Part shown: one piece after another, positions 25,151 through 36,729 of the stretch
Layout: each line of letters starts with the position of its first letter
How positions within the stretch are numbered: the first letter of the stretch is position 1
Made by a program: the position numbers and the translations under genes
Assembly: GCF_003286085.1 (NCBI RefSeq)
Contig: NW_020825288.1
Location: 20,646,001-20,710,000 of the forward strand
DNA length: 64,000 bases
Source of the DNA: Drosophila persimilis
Lineage: Eukaryota; Arthropoda; Insecta; Diptera; Drosophilidae
Direction: 5' to 3'
Notes under the pieces: model-generated
What the model was told of the DNA's origin: nothing
Seen by the model: only the letters and a program-made list of their open reading frames with translations
The model's database searches: none

Positions 25151-25800
25151 GTTTTTCAAAATATTTGTAAAAAATGGGCTGTACTTTTTGAAGATTTTTG
25201 TCTTTAAATAATTATTTCAATTTAAATTATTATTTATTTACACGTCGTTATTTATTGAATTTTATTATATATTTTTATTTGATTTTATTATATTTATTTA
25301 TTTGATTTTAATTTTTATATTTACTATTTTATTTTTATATTATATACATATACATATATATGTACTTTATTATATTATTTATATACATTTCTAAAATTAT
25401 TTTTCTATTAATTTTGTATACAAAATATTTCTTCATGGAATTTTTTTTGGAAAATGTTGTATAAAAAATAATTATTTTGTTTATTTATTATTAATTTAAT
25501 TATTTAAATTTATAAACTTTTTTTCTTTGTTTTGTTGTTTTCTGTCTTGAATTTCCTTCGAAACTTTTGCACATATAATATTTGTTATATATATATATTA
25601 TTTAGTGGATAATTTTAATTTCTTAAATTATTTGTTTTCTTTCGAAACATTTTAATGACAAATATTTGTTTTATTAATTTACTATTTAATTAATTGTTTA
25701 CATTTTTAAATTATTTTGTCTTCTTTTCTTGTTTTTTGTTGTTTTCTTTCTTGAATTTCCTTGAAACTTTTTTTTATAACAAATATTTATTCCCTGCAGA
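25151..25800. other. Strongly AT-rich block
   Basis: TTATTTAT and TATATA words throughout, with a repeated phrase TCTTGAATTTCCTT near 25,543 and 25,750. No gene seen. Confidence 0.4.
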
Positions 25801-27005
25801 AATCCATGTTTGATCCCATAGTCCTCACGGCATTTGTGTGAAGGACATGGCCTCTCCTTAGGCTTAGGCGATTGTATGTGAAAGTGAAAGCTTTTGCCAA
25901 GAAGTTGTCTCTCTCTCTCTCTCTTTCTCTCCCTCTCTCGCTCTGTGCGAAGGATGTGTGTGGGTGTGTGGTTGCGCTTTAATGATATCCTTATAGCCCT
26001 AGCGAAAATTTATGGCAAAGCCGCATAAATTTAGACAATTTTTTTCACGCTTTCACTACAAAAAAAAAAGAACAAAAAAAAAACAACAACCTTATCGCAT
26101 TCTTATTTTAATGGATTTTTTATCTGTGGGTTGGCCGCCACTTCCCCGCCACTTGCCGGCCCCTCAGCCTTGGAATGTGTGCTGTGGTAGCCTTAGAGAC
26201 TGCTGCCACCTCAGCCTGTGCCTCAGTTCGTGCCCCTCTGCTCCTGCCGATGATGTTTTGCTTGCCCCCCGGTCGCCCTGTTACTCTGGGACATTTTTCA
26301 TTTCATTTAAACTGTAAGTTGATGATCGCAAATGGGATTTAATAAGCCAACATTTATTCTAGACATTATTGATGGGCAACGGACCTTTATTTATGTCTCT
26401 ACAAAGAGGGTCCCAGGGGAGGGGGTACAGTAGGGGATTGCCCCTAAATCCTGGCTTGGTTAGTGGCTCTATTAATGCTGCGGACTGCAAGCCGCACTGT
26501 CTGCCTCCTTATGCGGCAGAATCTCAAAAGGATTAAGTCAACACACGGCCAGGAGAAGGCTGGATGATAAAAGAGCGTGAGAGAGGGGAGTAGTGGGAGA
26601 GTTTTATAGATGGGGGGAGGGGGAAAGGGGTGCTAGAAGAGGCAGAGGAACAAAAGGGACACAGTCCCCCGAAAAAGAGATGCCACAGCCGTTGCACAAA
26701 AGCACCCAAAAGCTGCTGTTGCCCCGATCTGCTCCTCTCCCCCCCTTACGCCCCCAGCTCCCTAACCCCGCCTACTTCTATTCTCCTTGCATCCCTTGTA
26801 GCATCCCCCCGCTCCTCCTGTGGCATTGTCCAACGATTATTCAAAATGCACGTCACACAGAGTCATACTAGTGTGCGTGCGTGTGTGTGTGTGTGTGTGT
26901 GTTTGTACGAAAATCCCAGCAGCCATGTTGGCGTCAAAATTTGTGTACACTGAAAGAAATTGTGGGGGAGTTAAAAAGTATAAGCTAAAAGTTGAAGTTT
27001 AAAAT
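25801..27005. other. GC-richer spacer with CT and GT runs
   Basis: CT run at 25,907-25,943 and GT run at 26,871-26,904. Open plus-strand frames near 26,593-26,953 are proline/cysteine-rich by composition and are not called. Confidence 0.45.
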
Positions 27006-27059
27006 TGAATTGAAATTTTATAGAAAAATAATTTGTTTATTTTTAATATTTCTTTGTTT

Positions 27060-27660
27060 AAAATCTGATTTAATTAATGATTTCTAAAAATATAATTAAT
27101 TATTTGTAGTAAATAAATGAATGATTTCTAATATAATTTCTTATTATTTCGAAACAAATTAGTTAATGATTTCTAATAAAACATTTAATCATTTCGATTA
27201 AAATAATGAATAATAATAATAATGAATAATAATAATAATGAATAATAATAATAATGAATAATAATAATAATGATTAATAATAATTATGAATATTAAATAA
27301 ATAATAAGGAATAATAAATGAATGATTTCTAATACAAATTTGAATAATTTCTAATGAAATAAAGAGTGATTATTTATAAATAAATAAATCATATTATTAC
27401 GAATAAAATCATTAATTATTTGTAATAAATTAGTTATAATTTCTAATAAAATGATAAATATTTCCAATAAAGTAATGAATAATAATAAATAAATAATAAT
27501 GAATAATGGAATAAATTATTTCTAATATAATTTCTATTAATTTCTAATAAAATAATAAATATTTCTAATAAATAAATTAATTATTTCTAATAAAATCATG
27601 AATGATTTCTAATCAAAAGATTAAATATTTCAATTAAATAAATTAATGATATCACAATCG
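27060..27660 (+). repeat. Degenerate AATGATTTCTAATAAAA array
   Basis: The phrase, with small changes, recurs about a dozen times in 600 bases at irregular spacing. It includes a clean 16-bp tandem block (AATGAATAATAATAAT, four units, 27,206-27,271). Confidence 0.65.
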
Positions 27661-28640
27661 GAAAAATACAGAATACCGAATTAATTGGAGAATTTTCTAT
27701 ATAAAATGTACTTCAAATAATTTATGAGAATAAAAAGGCTGCCGATTGAATTGGAAACTGAATAAATAGTAAGGATGAACGATTGAATGAATGATTTTGA
27801 ATAATTCGAATCAGCATATCTGAAAAGTTGTTATATTTTGAGAAATCTCAAGATTTTCAAGTACTAAATGTTTTTTTAATAATTTTTCTACAATTAAGAA
27901 ATGAAAGTAGACTTCTGCTTGGCAGTATTTATTCTCATGATCCACCTTTCCCCAATTTCTCTCAGTGCAGCCCATAGCTTTTGGTTGCCACTGCCTTTGG
28001 CTTTAGCTTTTGGTGGCTCCGCTCTCTGCTGCTGCCACCGCCGCTGCCTGCCTGCCTGCAATGCTCTCAGCAATTGCCGCATGTAAATTCTTAAAGTAGT
28101 ACTTAGCGCTATTATTTATTACATATATATTCCAACACTTTCAACACCTCTCAACAAGTAAACGAGGCGGAGAGGAGAGTCGGCACTCTCTTAGTTTTGG
28201 GTGTTTTCGGCTTTAGCCCTGCAGCAGCGGATGCTGCCTCACTGCCACACTGCCTGCCTGCCATTGTTGCACATTGCTGTGCTGCACTGCTGCCGTTGCA
28301 CGGAGAGTAGCTGTTGGTGCACTCCTCGGAATGCTTGGGTCGGTTGTTGTGTGTAGAAATGAAATTTATGAATATTGCATGGTAATAAAGCGAAGGATTT
28401 CATTACGACTCGACTTATGAGGAGTCCCCGCCCCACCCAAAAAAATACACACATGGGAGGGAAGAGTGGGCGGGGAGAGTGAATTTTTTTGGTTGCAGGA
28501 AAAACTGGTGATTCCTGCAGTGCATTTTGGGGAATTTTTGGAAACGAGGAAACGAAGGGAAATTCATTTAAAAAAAGTATCTTTGGAGAATCTATGGCTA
28601 TTTTTTGTGTCCTGAAATTTGGGTTGATTAATTCTCGGGA
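27661..28640. other. Unique spacer
   Basis: A GC-richer stretch at 27,950-28,330 with GCTGCC/CCTGCC words is flanked by AT-rich DNA. No coding exon recognised. Confidence 0.4.
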
Positions 28641-28900
28641 TCTCCTTTTAGATTTCAGAAATAAATAAAATACAAATAAAGGAAATAAATAAAACAATAA
28701 ATAATAAATCAAATCAAATCAAACATAAATAAAATACAAATAAATTAAAAGTAAATAAATAAAATAATAATAAATAATAAATAAATGAAAATAAATGAAA
28801 TAAATAAATTGAAAACAAATTAAAGGAAATAAATAAATATAAATAAAAAATAAATTAAATAAATAAAAAAAATAAATCTAAAAAAAAAAACATTTCTGGA
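28641..28900 (+). repeat. AAAT/AAATA low-complexity run
   Basis: AAATAAATA-type units make up most of this stretch. Confidence 0.75.
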
Positions 28901-30360
28901 AATAATACCCGAAAAAGGGAAATATTGTTTCTTTTTTTACCTACAGAAGGACATGCAAAAAACCTGTACAGTGTTAGATAAAAGTCTGAAATATACTAAA
29001 AAATATTGAGATATCTGGATTTTTTATTGCAACACATTTTAAGGATTGTCGCCCTGTTTTTTATTAAAATCCGCCAAAGAAATTACAAGGAAGGATTACT
29101 TTTACCTAGGACTATTCTTCCTTAATTAATTTCTGTGAAAACTTGCCTTTAATCAATTTATTTAAATTGCCTTTGCATTCGCTCACCATTTCGTTGCACG
29201 TCTCCATTGCAGAATACGATTTATATTATGATTCAAAAAAGTTAAAATTAAAACAATACGCCACATAAATGCTCACAGAGGCGGACTTCCCTTCGCGGAG
29301 CGGAGCGGAGCCGAGCAGCCATTGTCCTGCGGTTGAACCACAGTCTCCCCTCCAGAGATCTCTCCCTCCCTCTCCCTGGGATCTATTCAAATGTAAATTT
29401 TTCATGAGCAATGAAATGCGTTCAAATTTCAGTTGGCTTTTGTTTTTTTTTGTCTGTCGGAGAGGCAAAACGAATTGCCTGCCATATCCTTCCGCGTATT
29501 AATTTTTAACCGCATCAAAAAATACAAAAAAAAAAGAGCAGAACAAGCCGCCTGAAAATCTGAGGCAATCATAAAAGTCATAGGCTGCAGGGGGGGAAGG
29601 GGGTGGGGAAAGGGGGGGCACAAACAAGCAATTGGCGGCCTGTTGCCAGATGAGATTCCCTCGCAACCAGAAAAAGAGAAAGAGAAAGAGAGACAGCGAC
29701 AGCCCATCGCCGAGTCGTTTGTAATTGTCGACGCCTGTCCCTGCCCCTGCCCCCTGCCCCTGCGCTGCCTGAATTGCTTTTAATAATTATTAAAATTATT
29801 CTTGTTGAAATGATTATGGGCGCTTGTAAGTGGCATGCCACACGCCCTGCCCTACCCTCTACCGATTTCTGTTCATCATAAATCTCTGCGTTTTTGGTGG
29901 TTTTCACAGTCGATGTGCGACATTATCTTTGGGCGGCCATTGGAATGTGTTTCTAGTCCTTAAAATAGAGACGGATGGAGAGATCCCCGGCTTTATTTAG
30001 TTTATTTTTAGTTGGGATGTAAGGGGGGCTGGAATTTTATTTATTTTATTGGGAGAAGGTTTAGCTTTCGAAGGGACAGTATGCTACTATTTTTTTTGGT
30101 GGATAGTTATAGAAATTTGATTCGATTTTAAGGGATATTTTCATATTTTGTATCACATTTTTGAGGCTGTAGTTATGGCTCTAATTTGGGTTTGATTTTG
30201 GTACAATATTTGAGGGACTTTAGGAGAGATATTTTCTAAAATTTGTAGTTAGATTATTATTGTTATTCGAGTTTTCTTTGGCTACATTTGAGTGCTACTC
30301 TAGACAGATTTTTCAGCATTTTTAGGCAGCATATTTAGGCTTTTCAGGCTTTATATTTTC
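28901..30360. other. Unique spacer
   Basis: G-rich runs near 29,590-29,615 and CCCCTG repeats at about 29,740-29,765. No gene seen. T-rich DNA leading into the next array begins near 30,000. Confidence 0.4.
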
Positions 30361-31042
30361 AGGCTTTCTTTGGCTATATTTGAGTGTTATTTTAGACCGA
30401 TTTCAAAGCTCTTTTGAACTGCATTTTCGGGGTTTCTTTTGGGTGAAATTTTGTGATTTTTTAGAGAGATTTTCTACCTCTTTTGGGTTAACTTTTCTGA
30501 CCTTTTTTAATGCATTTAAGTGATATTTTAAGGATTTTTTAGCACCTTTGTCTAGAATTTGTTGCCTTTTTTTGGTTACATTTTAGAGTTTTTTTGAACA
30601 GATTTTCGAGCATTTTTGCTCCTGAATTTTCGGTGCTTTTTTTTGGGTGGACTTAAGTAATATATTTAGAAGATTTTCTGGCACTTTTAGCCTGAATTTT
30701 CAGGCTTTCTTTGGCTATATTTGAGTGTTTTTTTGGACAGGTTTTCCAGCTCTTTTGACCTGCATTGTCGGCGGTTCTTTTGGGTGCAATTGGGTGATTT
30801 TTTTAGAGAGATTTTCCAGCACTTTTGGGTTAACTTTTCTGACCTTTTTTAAGATGCATTTAAGTGATATTTTAAGGATTTTTTTAAGCACCTTTGTGTA
30901 GAATTTGTTGCCTTGTTTTTGGTTACTTTTTAGTGTTTTTTTGAACAGATTTTCGAGCGTTTTCGTTCCTGAATTTTCGGTGCTTTTTTTGGTTCACTTG
31001 AGTAATATTTTAAGGAGATTTTCCAGCTCTTTTGGCCTCAAT
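30361..31042 (+). repeat. 341-bp higher-order repeat, two units
   Basis: AGGCTTTCTTTGGCTATATT begins both units (30,361 and 30,702). Inside each unit shorter T-rich phrases such as TTTTGAACAGATTTTCGAGC recur loosely every 70-80 bases, so this is an array within an array. Similarity tails off upstream to about 30,240. Confidence 0.7.
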
Positions 31043-31980
31043 TTTCTGCCCTTCTGGAGTCTCATTTTGGAGATATTTTCCTGGAACTTTTTGCCTGAAT
31101 TTTGGCCCTATTAAAGTCCTTGAAATCAAAAAGCGTATCCCCTACTCGTAAAAGCCAAAATCAAATTGCTGGCGCACGCATTCGGTGGCCAATGCAATGG
31201 TGCCCCGTTTTCGTGTCACGTTCCACAGGGGCACACATCCACATGCCACTGGCGGTGGCAGTGGCACAGCTTGCGGTTTGGCTTTGGCGCGTGTTCGAGC
31301 GTATCCTAAGGCCCCCCGCCTGTCCCCTCCCCCCCCTTCGGGGCATTCGCGGGCATTGCATTCAAGCGTTGAAGCAAGGGGCAGCGGCATTTTGTCTTTC
31401 GAAATTAATTTGGTGTCCAGCAGGCAGTCAGGCGGCGGACTGGCAGCCGGCAGCCAGGCAGCAGTTCAGTGCAGTAGTCCTTTTGTTTCAGCCTGGCAGG
31501 ATATGTGGGGCCGCAGGACATGATTATGTTGAACATTTCAAAGCACTGCCGTTGCCGTTTTCAATTAAAAGTGGAGGGTGGGCGGAAAATTCCAGAATGC
31601 AGAATGGAAATCGGCGAATGAATGTCCAGCCAGTGGAGGACATTCGCGGTGCTGCCACTGCCACTGCGGTTCCAGGGGGAGGGGGGGGGCCCTCTGCACT
31701 TAATGCATAAATTTCCCCTCCTTCGCCCCGTGGGAGATTCCCCCGGGGGTCCTGCAGATTTTCCTTGGCCAATGATGGCCGCAGATTTTGATGCCATTGA
31801 TTGCAAGGATATTCCGCATTTTGTTTGGTGTTTTTATTGGTGTTAATCGATGTTTGGAGTCCTTAATTGTGTTTACAGATCTGTTTTTGATGAGATTTCT
31901 AGGGTTTCTCATATTTTCTATGATATTTAGGGGTACACTTAGAGAAACACATCTGTATTTAAATGCTATTGAATTCGCTT
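31043..31980. other. GC-richer unique spacer
   Basis: A plus-strand frame of 202 codons (31,102-31,710) overlaps open frames on the other strand in GC-rich DNA. I see no domain, so it is not called as a gene. Confidence 0.4.
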
Positions 31981-32340
31981 TTTTAAATACAAACTAAATG
32001 AAATTAAATCGATTTAATTTTAATTTAATTTAAAATATAAATATTTAAATTTTAATAATAAATTTAAAGTAATAATAATTTGAATAACCGAAATATCTGT
32101 GAGTAATACTGAAATAAATTAAATATATATATATTTTTTAAATATATTTTTTAAATATATTTTTTAATATATATTTTTAAATATATTTTTTAATATATTT
32201 TTTAAATATATCTTTTTAATATTTTTTTTTAATATATATTTTTTTAATATATTTTTTTAATATATTTTTTTAAATATTTTTTTTAATATATATTTTGTTC
32301 TTTATGGTTTTTTAATATATTTTTTCTGGTGTATTTTGGC
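31981..32340 (+). repeat. AT-rich block with TTTTTTAAATATA array
   Basis: From about 32,118 to 32,300 units of 13-14 bases (TTTTTTAAATATA and variants) repeat about twelve times. Confidence 0.75.
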
Positions 32341-33639
32341 TGCATATTTCACTGCAGTTTGTGGCTTTATCGCACTTTTTGAAGCTATTCCTGGATCCTA
32401 TGACTGATGTCAGAGGGTCAGAGGTCAGAACCATAAATAAGGAATCCCTTTGAAAACAGAAAGAAAGTCGAGACTTGTTTGGGCTTTTGGCAGCTGTTTT
32501 TGGCGTCGTTTTTTCTTCATTTCTAAAATTGTTTAAACATTACGATGCATTTGGGAATAACTTTTCCATTTGGAAAGACCAATAGAAAAGAGAAAGCGAA
32601 AGAGGAGAAGAAAGAGATGGTGATAGAGGAGAAAGAAGGACGGGGATTGGGGGCGGCGTCGAAAAACATCCAATTATTTTTCGATTAGTTTCGCTATCAT
32701 TCTTCAAACAGCAACAACAACAACAACAACAACAACAACATGAAGATATATTTGAAATACGGAACCCAAAAGAACAGATACAGATACGCACACACCCACA
32801 GATACACAGATACACAGATACAGATACACAGATGGGGAAAAACTCACCCCTCAAGTGCCACCATCGAGCAGGCCCCCCCCCCCTCTCCCGCATATAAATA
32901 AATAAATAAAACATACAAAATGGAAATAAATCTAACTGAAAAGCCATAAAGCATTTCGCAGCAGCATTTCGCAATTTAATATGTTCGTGTTTCGAGGGGG
33001 AGGATTTTCCTTTTTCCCTGCTTTTCCTTTTGCACGTAGCAGCCAAGGACCCACCCCCTGTCCTGGGGGGTGGGAGAAGCATCTGCAAGATGGTGCCTGG
33101 CCGGGCCCCCCGCCCCCCTCCCTCCTTTCGTCTGAAGGAAAATGGAACTTTGAGCAACAGAGACAGAGCCAGAGACAGAGCCAGAGACAGACAGAAGGAC
33201 AATCGGACACCAGGAAGGACATGCAGAACGAACCCAAGAAAAAGAAAAGGAAATACTTTTTTTCCCGGGGTGGAGGGGGGGGGGGAGGTGGAGGGGGGAT
33301 GGGCTGTAGCTCTAAGTGTGATATATTTCCCAAGATTATATAAAATGTTTTATTTGTTCTTGGCTTTTCCCTACTTTTCGTTTTCTCGTTTTTCCTTCGT
33401 TTCTCTTGGCTTTTGGCAAGCAAATTGCGTGAGCTCTGAAAAGTGCGAAAAAAAACGAAGAAACAGAAGGATATTAGGTGGCACACCCTGCCATCCTTCT
33501 TCCTTCCTCCTGCCACCGGCCACCTGCCACCTGCCACCGCCAATCCCCTTTTGCTGGTGCCGCAACGAGCGAATGAATTATTTGCTCGGCCTCTCATCTA
33601 AATTCCGCCAATGGATACCACGTGATCCTGTTTTCCTAT
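32341..33639. other. Simple-repeat-rich spacer
   Basis: CAA run (32,709-32,739), GATACACA words (about 32,776-32,833), a 12-bp repeat AGAGACAGAGCC (33,160-33,192) and a G-rich run (33,267-33,299). The 220-codon frames here follow these repeats and are not called. Confidence 0.5.
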
Positions 33640-34570
33640 TCCTCGAGTTTTTTTTCGACAGGATTTCGATTGTTTTTTATGTACTCTTTTTTTTATAACA
33701 TTTTTGATGTTTTTCTAGCTAATTTTTGACAGGATTAGGATTAGGATTTTTCCCCTCTAGTTTTCGGCAGGATTCGTACTTTTTTCACTCTATTTTTCGA
33801 CAGGATTCGGACAGTTTTTCCATCTACTTTTCGACAAGATTTTGACTAGAGTTTCTTAAGTTTTTTTCCACTTCTTTTTTACAGGATTTCGACTGTTGCT
33901 ACCCTCTACTTTTCGACAGGTTTTTGCCTGCTTTTCCATCTACTTTTCGACAAGATTTCAACTGTTTATTTCGACTCCTTCTTTCCAGGATTTTGCCTGT
34001 TTTTCGATTTATTTTACGAAAGAATTTTGACTGTTTTTCCATCGACTTCTCTACAGTATTTCTAGAGAATTTCGGCGGTTTTTGCAGCTACTTTTCGACA
34101 GGATTTTGACAGTCTATTCCATCTACTTTTGGGCCAGATTTCTGCTGGTTTTTTACACTATTTTTCGACAGGATTTCGAGTGTTTTTTTCCTCTACTTTT
34201 AGGCAGGATTCCACTAGTTTTCCATCTAGATTTCGACATGATTTCTTCTCTTTTTCCATCTACTTTTCAACAGAATTTCGACTGTTGTTTCCTTCCAGTT
34301 TTCGACCGGATTTCGTCTGTTTTATTCCTCTCCTTTTTGGGCACGATTTCGACTGTTTTATGTGCTCCTCTTTTACAGAATTTGGACAGTTTTTCCATTA
34401 ATTTTTCGACAGGATTTCGACGGATTTTCTAACTGCTTTTCTACAGGATTTTAGCTTTTTTTCGGCAGAACTTCGATTGTTTTTCCAGCTACTTTTTCAC
34501 CATTGTTTCTCACTACTTTTTGGCAGTATTTCCACTACTATTTCCCTCTGCTTTACTACAGGATTTCTAC
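33640..34570 (+). repeat. Degenerate array of TTTTCGACAGGATTTCGACT units
   Basis: About twenty or more diverged units of roughly 40-60 bases, each with CTACTTTT, CGACAGGATTT and TGTTTTTCC parts. All units face the same way and one strand is heavily T-rich. The translated frames repeat F-R-Q-D-F and R-I-L words only because the DNA repeats. Confidence 0.75.
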
Positions 34571-36175
34571 TATTTTTGTGTCTCCTTTTGGGGCATCTTT
34601 TGGCGCTTGTTGGCAAAGTAGAAAGTGGCAAAGAAAGTGGCCGCCCAAAGGGTGTTTATGGGCACAAAATTAGACGAAGGGAAGAAAGGAATGTCCCATC
34701 TGTCGTGGGGATGTCCACTCTGAAGGCCTTTGGGCCCATTTTCTGTATATTTTCCTTGGACTTTTTGATGGGACGAATAAAAACCAACTTTTTCGAGGGC
34801 ATCAGCTGTCTCCAAGTAAAAGTCTCTCCACTCCCCCCCCTGAGAAAATTAGCAAAAAAAAGGAAGTATTTTTAATGTTGGATTTTTTGAACGCCTCTCA
34901 ATGGCTGCTGATGATGATGATGTTGCCCCACAACACACGAAAAAAAACAACAAGAACCATTTTTCCTACTTTATGCCACAATAAGTGGGTGACAGGAGGG
35001 AGGGGGGACTGGGGAGTGGGGAGTGGGGTTGAGGGGGGCGTAGAGACATCCTGAAGATGAATGTGCCGCAGCTCTATAAATATGTATGGGATGCTATATA
35101 TTAAAACCGACTCCAACGACGACTCCTCTCTGGATCTCTCGCAGAAAACTAATTTCGAAAAATGCCAAAAGAAAACGCAGCAAAAGGGAAAATAAAAGAA
35201 AAACAAGAAGAGCAAAAAAGAGGAGGAGGAAGGGGAAAGAGAGGAGCAGAGAGGGAGAGCAGGAAGGGGGAGCAGAGAGGGAGAGCAGGGAAGGAGGAGC
35301 ACAAAATGGGGTGTTGGGGAAAAACAAGAAAAGGACATTCGTGCCCCAAAGAAGTGGAAGGAATGTGGTGTTTGGAGGGCCCCAGGACCCGGCAGACTGA
35401 CAGCCCGCACGGCCCCGGACTGGCTTCGTGTCCGTCGTCCGTCGTCCGTCGTCCCGTGTCCGGGTCGCAAGCTGCTGCCTCCGTCTCTCTCTCTCTCTCT
35501 CGCTCTCTCGCTCTTTGGGGTGTGGGCTTGTGGGTACACGAGGGTAATATAACACAACAAAATGCAATAAAGCATTTTGTGGCAACTTGAAGATGCGAAC
35601 AGGGGCAGGGGCAGGGGCGGGGGCAGGGTACAGAGGCAGCAGATGCTGATTAAAGGTGTGCGGTTCTGCAGGGGGGGTGGATGCCAGGGAGGGGGGGAGG
35701 ACAAGGATGAGAGACAGACAGAAGAAGAGAAAACTCATTTGCCGCTGCTTCAACTTGAGTTGTGGCAAGGAGCAAGGAGGAAAAGAGAAAGATAGACAGA
35801 GAGAGAGAGAGGGAGATGGCGAGAATAGTAGTAGAGAAAGATGCTCCCAAGAGGTGGCAGAGCAGGCAGGGAGGGGGGAACCATAGAAAGGGGAGTAGAA
35901 ATGGGAGTAGAAATGGCAGCGTAGAAGTCGGTGAGTGATGGCAGCAGCAGGAGAGGGGAAGGAAGGCAGGGTTCGGTTGGTGTTTTTGCTCATTTAAATT
36001 GCGTGCTGCATTTGTTTCGTTGTTTGTCGAGAGGGGCGAGGGGCGGGGCGGGGAACACTTCACACTTGAATACGAAAGCAGATAAAGTAATGCCACTGCC
36101 AGGGGCACGGGGGAGGGGAATGGGAAGTAATTGGGTGATGCCCAACCGCCCCATAATGAATGTACTCCTAGATCT
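34571..36175. other. Purine-run-rich spacer
   Basis: GA-rich plus strand with GGGAGAGCAGG repeats (about 35,250-35,310), CGTC repeats (35,425-35,452), a CT run (about 35,485-35,505), GGGGCA repeats (35,600-35,630) and more GA runs to 35,830. Long minus-strand frames (to 299 codons) are shadows of this skew. Confidence 0.5.
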
Positions 36176-36729
36176 GCCGCTACTCTTCTCTATTACGTTT
36201 CCTTTTCAAGCCCTTTTTCGCACCATCAATAACCATGGAAACGCTGCCCGCCCCGCCCCAAAAGGAATCGAATACTTGATGGAGCGGCTACTCTTTCCCG
36301 CCGCCCCATAAAGAATGTAGTTCTTCCTCTACCTGAGGCTTGAGGTCTCTCCATCCCTTTTTCGCGCCAACAAGTTCCTCCCCAACGCCGTCCGTCCCAT
36401 AAAGAATGCAATACTTGATGGAGCGCCTGCTTACAGAATTATTGCAATGCTGCCATCCGTCCGCCGCACCATCAAGAATCAACCATAAATAAATGTGATA
36501 CTTGATGGCGCGGCTGCTCATTTCGGTCGCCCCGAAAGAATTGAATACTTGCTGGCGCGATTGCACTTTTCTGCCGCCCCATAAGGAATCATTTCAATGT
36601 GATACTTGATGGCGCGCCTCCCTGCGAAATTAATGCGATACTTGCTGGGGCGGCAAATCTTCAACGCTTCTTTGCCCCTCAATTCCTTTTTGCCGCGCCA
36701 GCAAGTATTTCTTTATTAGCTGTGAGGAG
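36176..36729 (+). repeat. Left arm of a large inverted repeat
   Basis: Bases 36,264-36,729 pair with 38,495-38,960 in inverted orientation, with only two mismatches in 466 positions (36,675/38,549 and 36,701/38,523) and no gap. The outer part, about 36,190-36,263, also matches but at only roughly 80%. The arm is built from about 16 copies of a short GC-rich motif close to GCCGCSCCATCAAGTAT, in both orientations. It can therefore fold on itself as well as with its partner. A 92-residue frame is open in both arms because they are the same sequence; it resembles no protein I know. Confidence 0.9.
36255..36555. repeat. Short palindromic modules inside the arm
   Basis: Pairs of the short motif face each other and make small hairpins: 36,255-36,288 (almost no loop), 36,391-36,427, 36,460-36,515 (about 15-base loop) and 36,525-36,560. 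The consensus half is GCCGCSCCATCAAGTAT, with variants CCCCATAAAGAAT and CCAGCAAGTAT. The same set occurs inverted in the right arm. Such repeats within repeats are known from Foldback-type elements. Confidence 0.7.

Noticed and set aside
31102..31710. 202-codon plus-strand frame
   Set aside because: Lies in GC-rich DNA with opposing frames also open, and has no recognisable domain or splice context.
34898..35993. Long minus-strand frames of 268 and 299 codons
   Set aside because: They translate GA/CT microsatellites into Ser/Leu/Pro-rich or Arg/Glu-rich text, overlap each other and show no domain.
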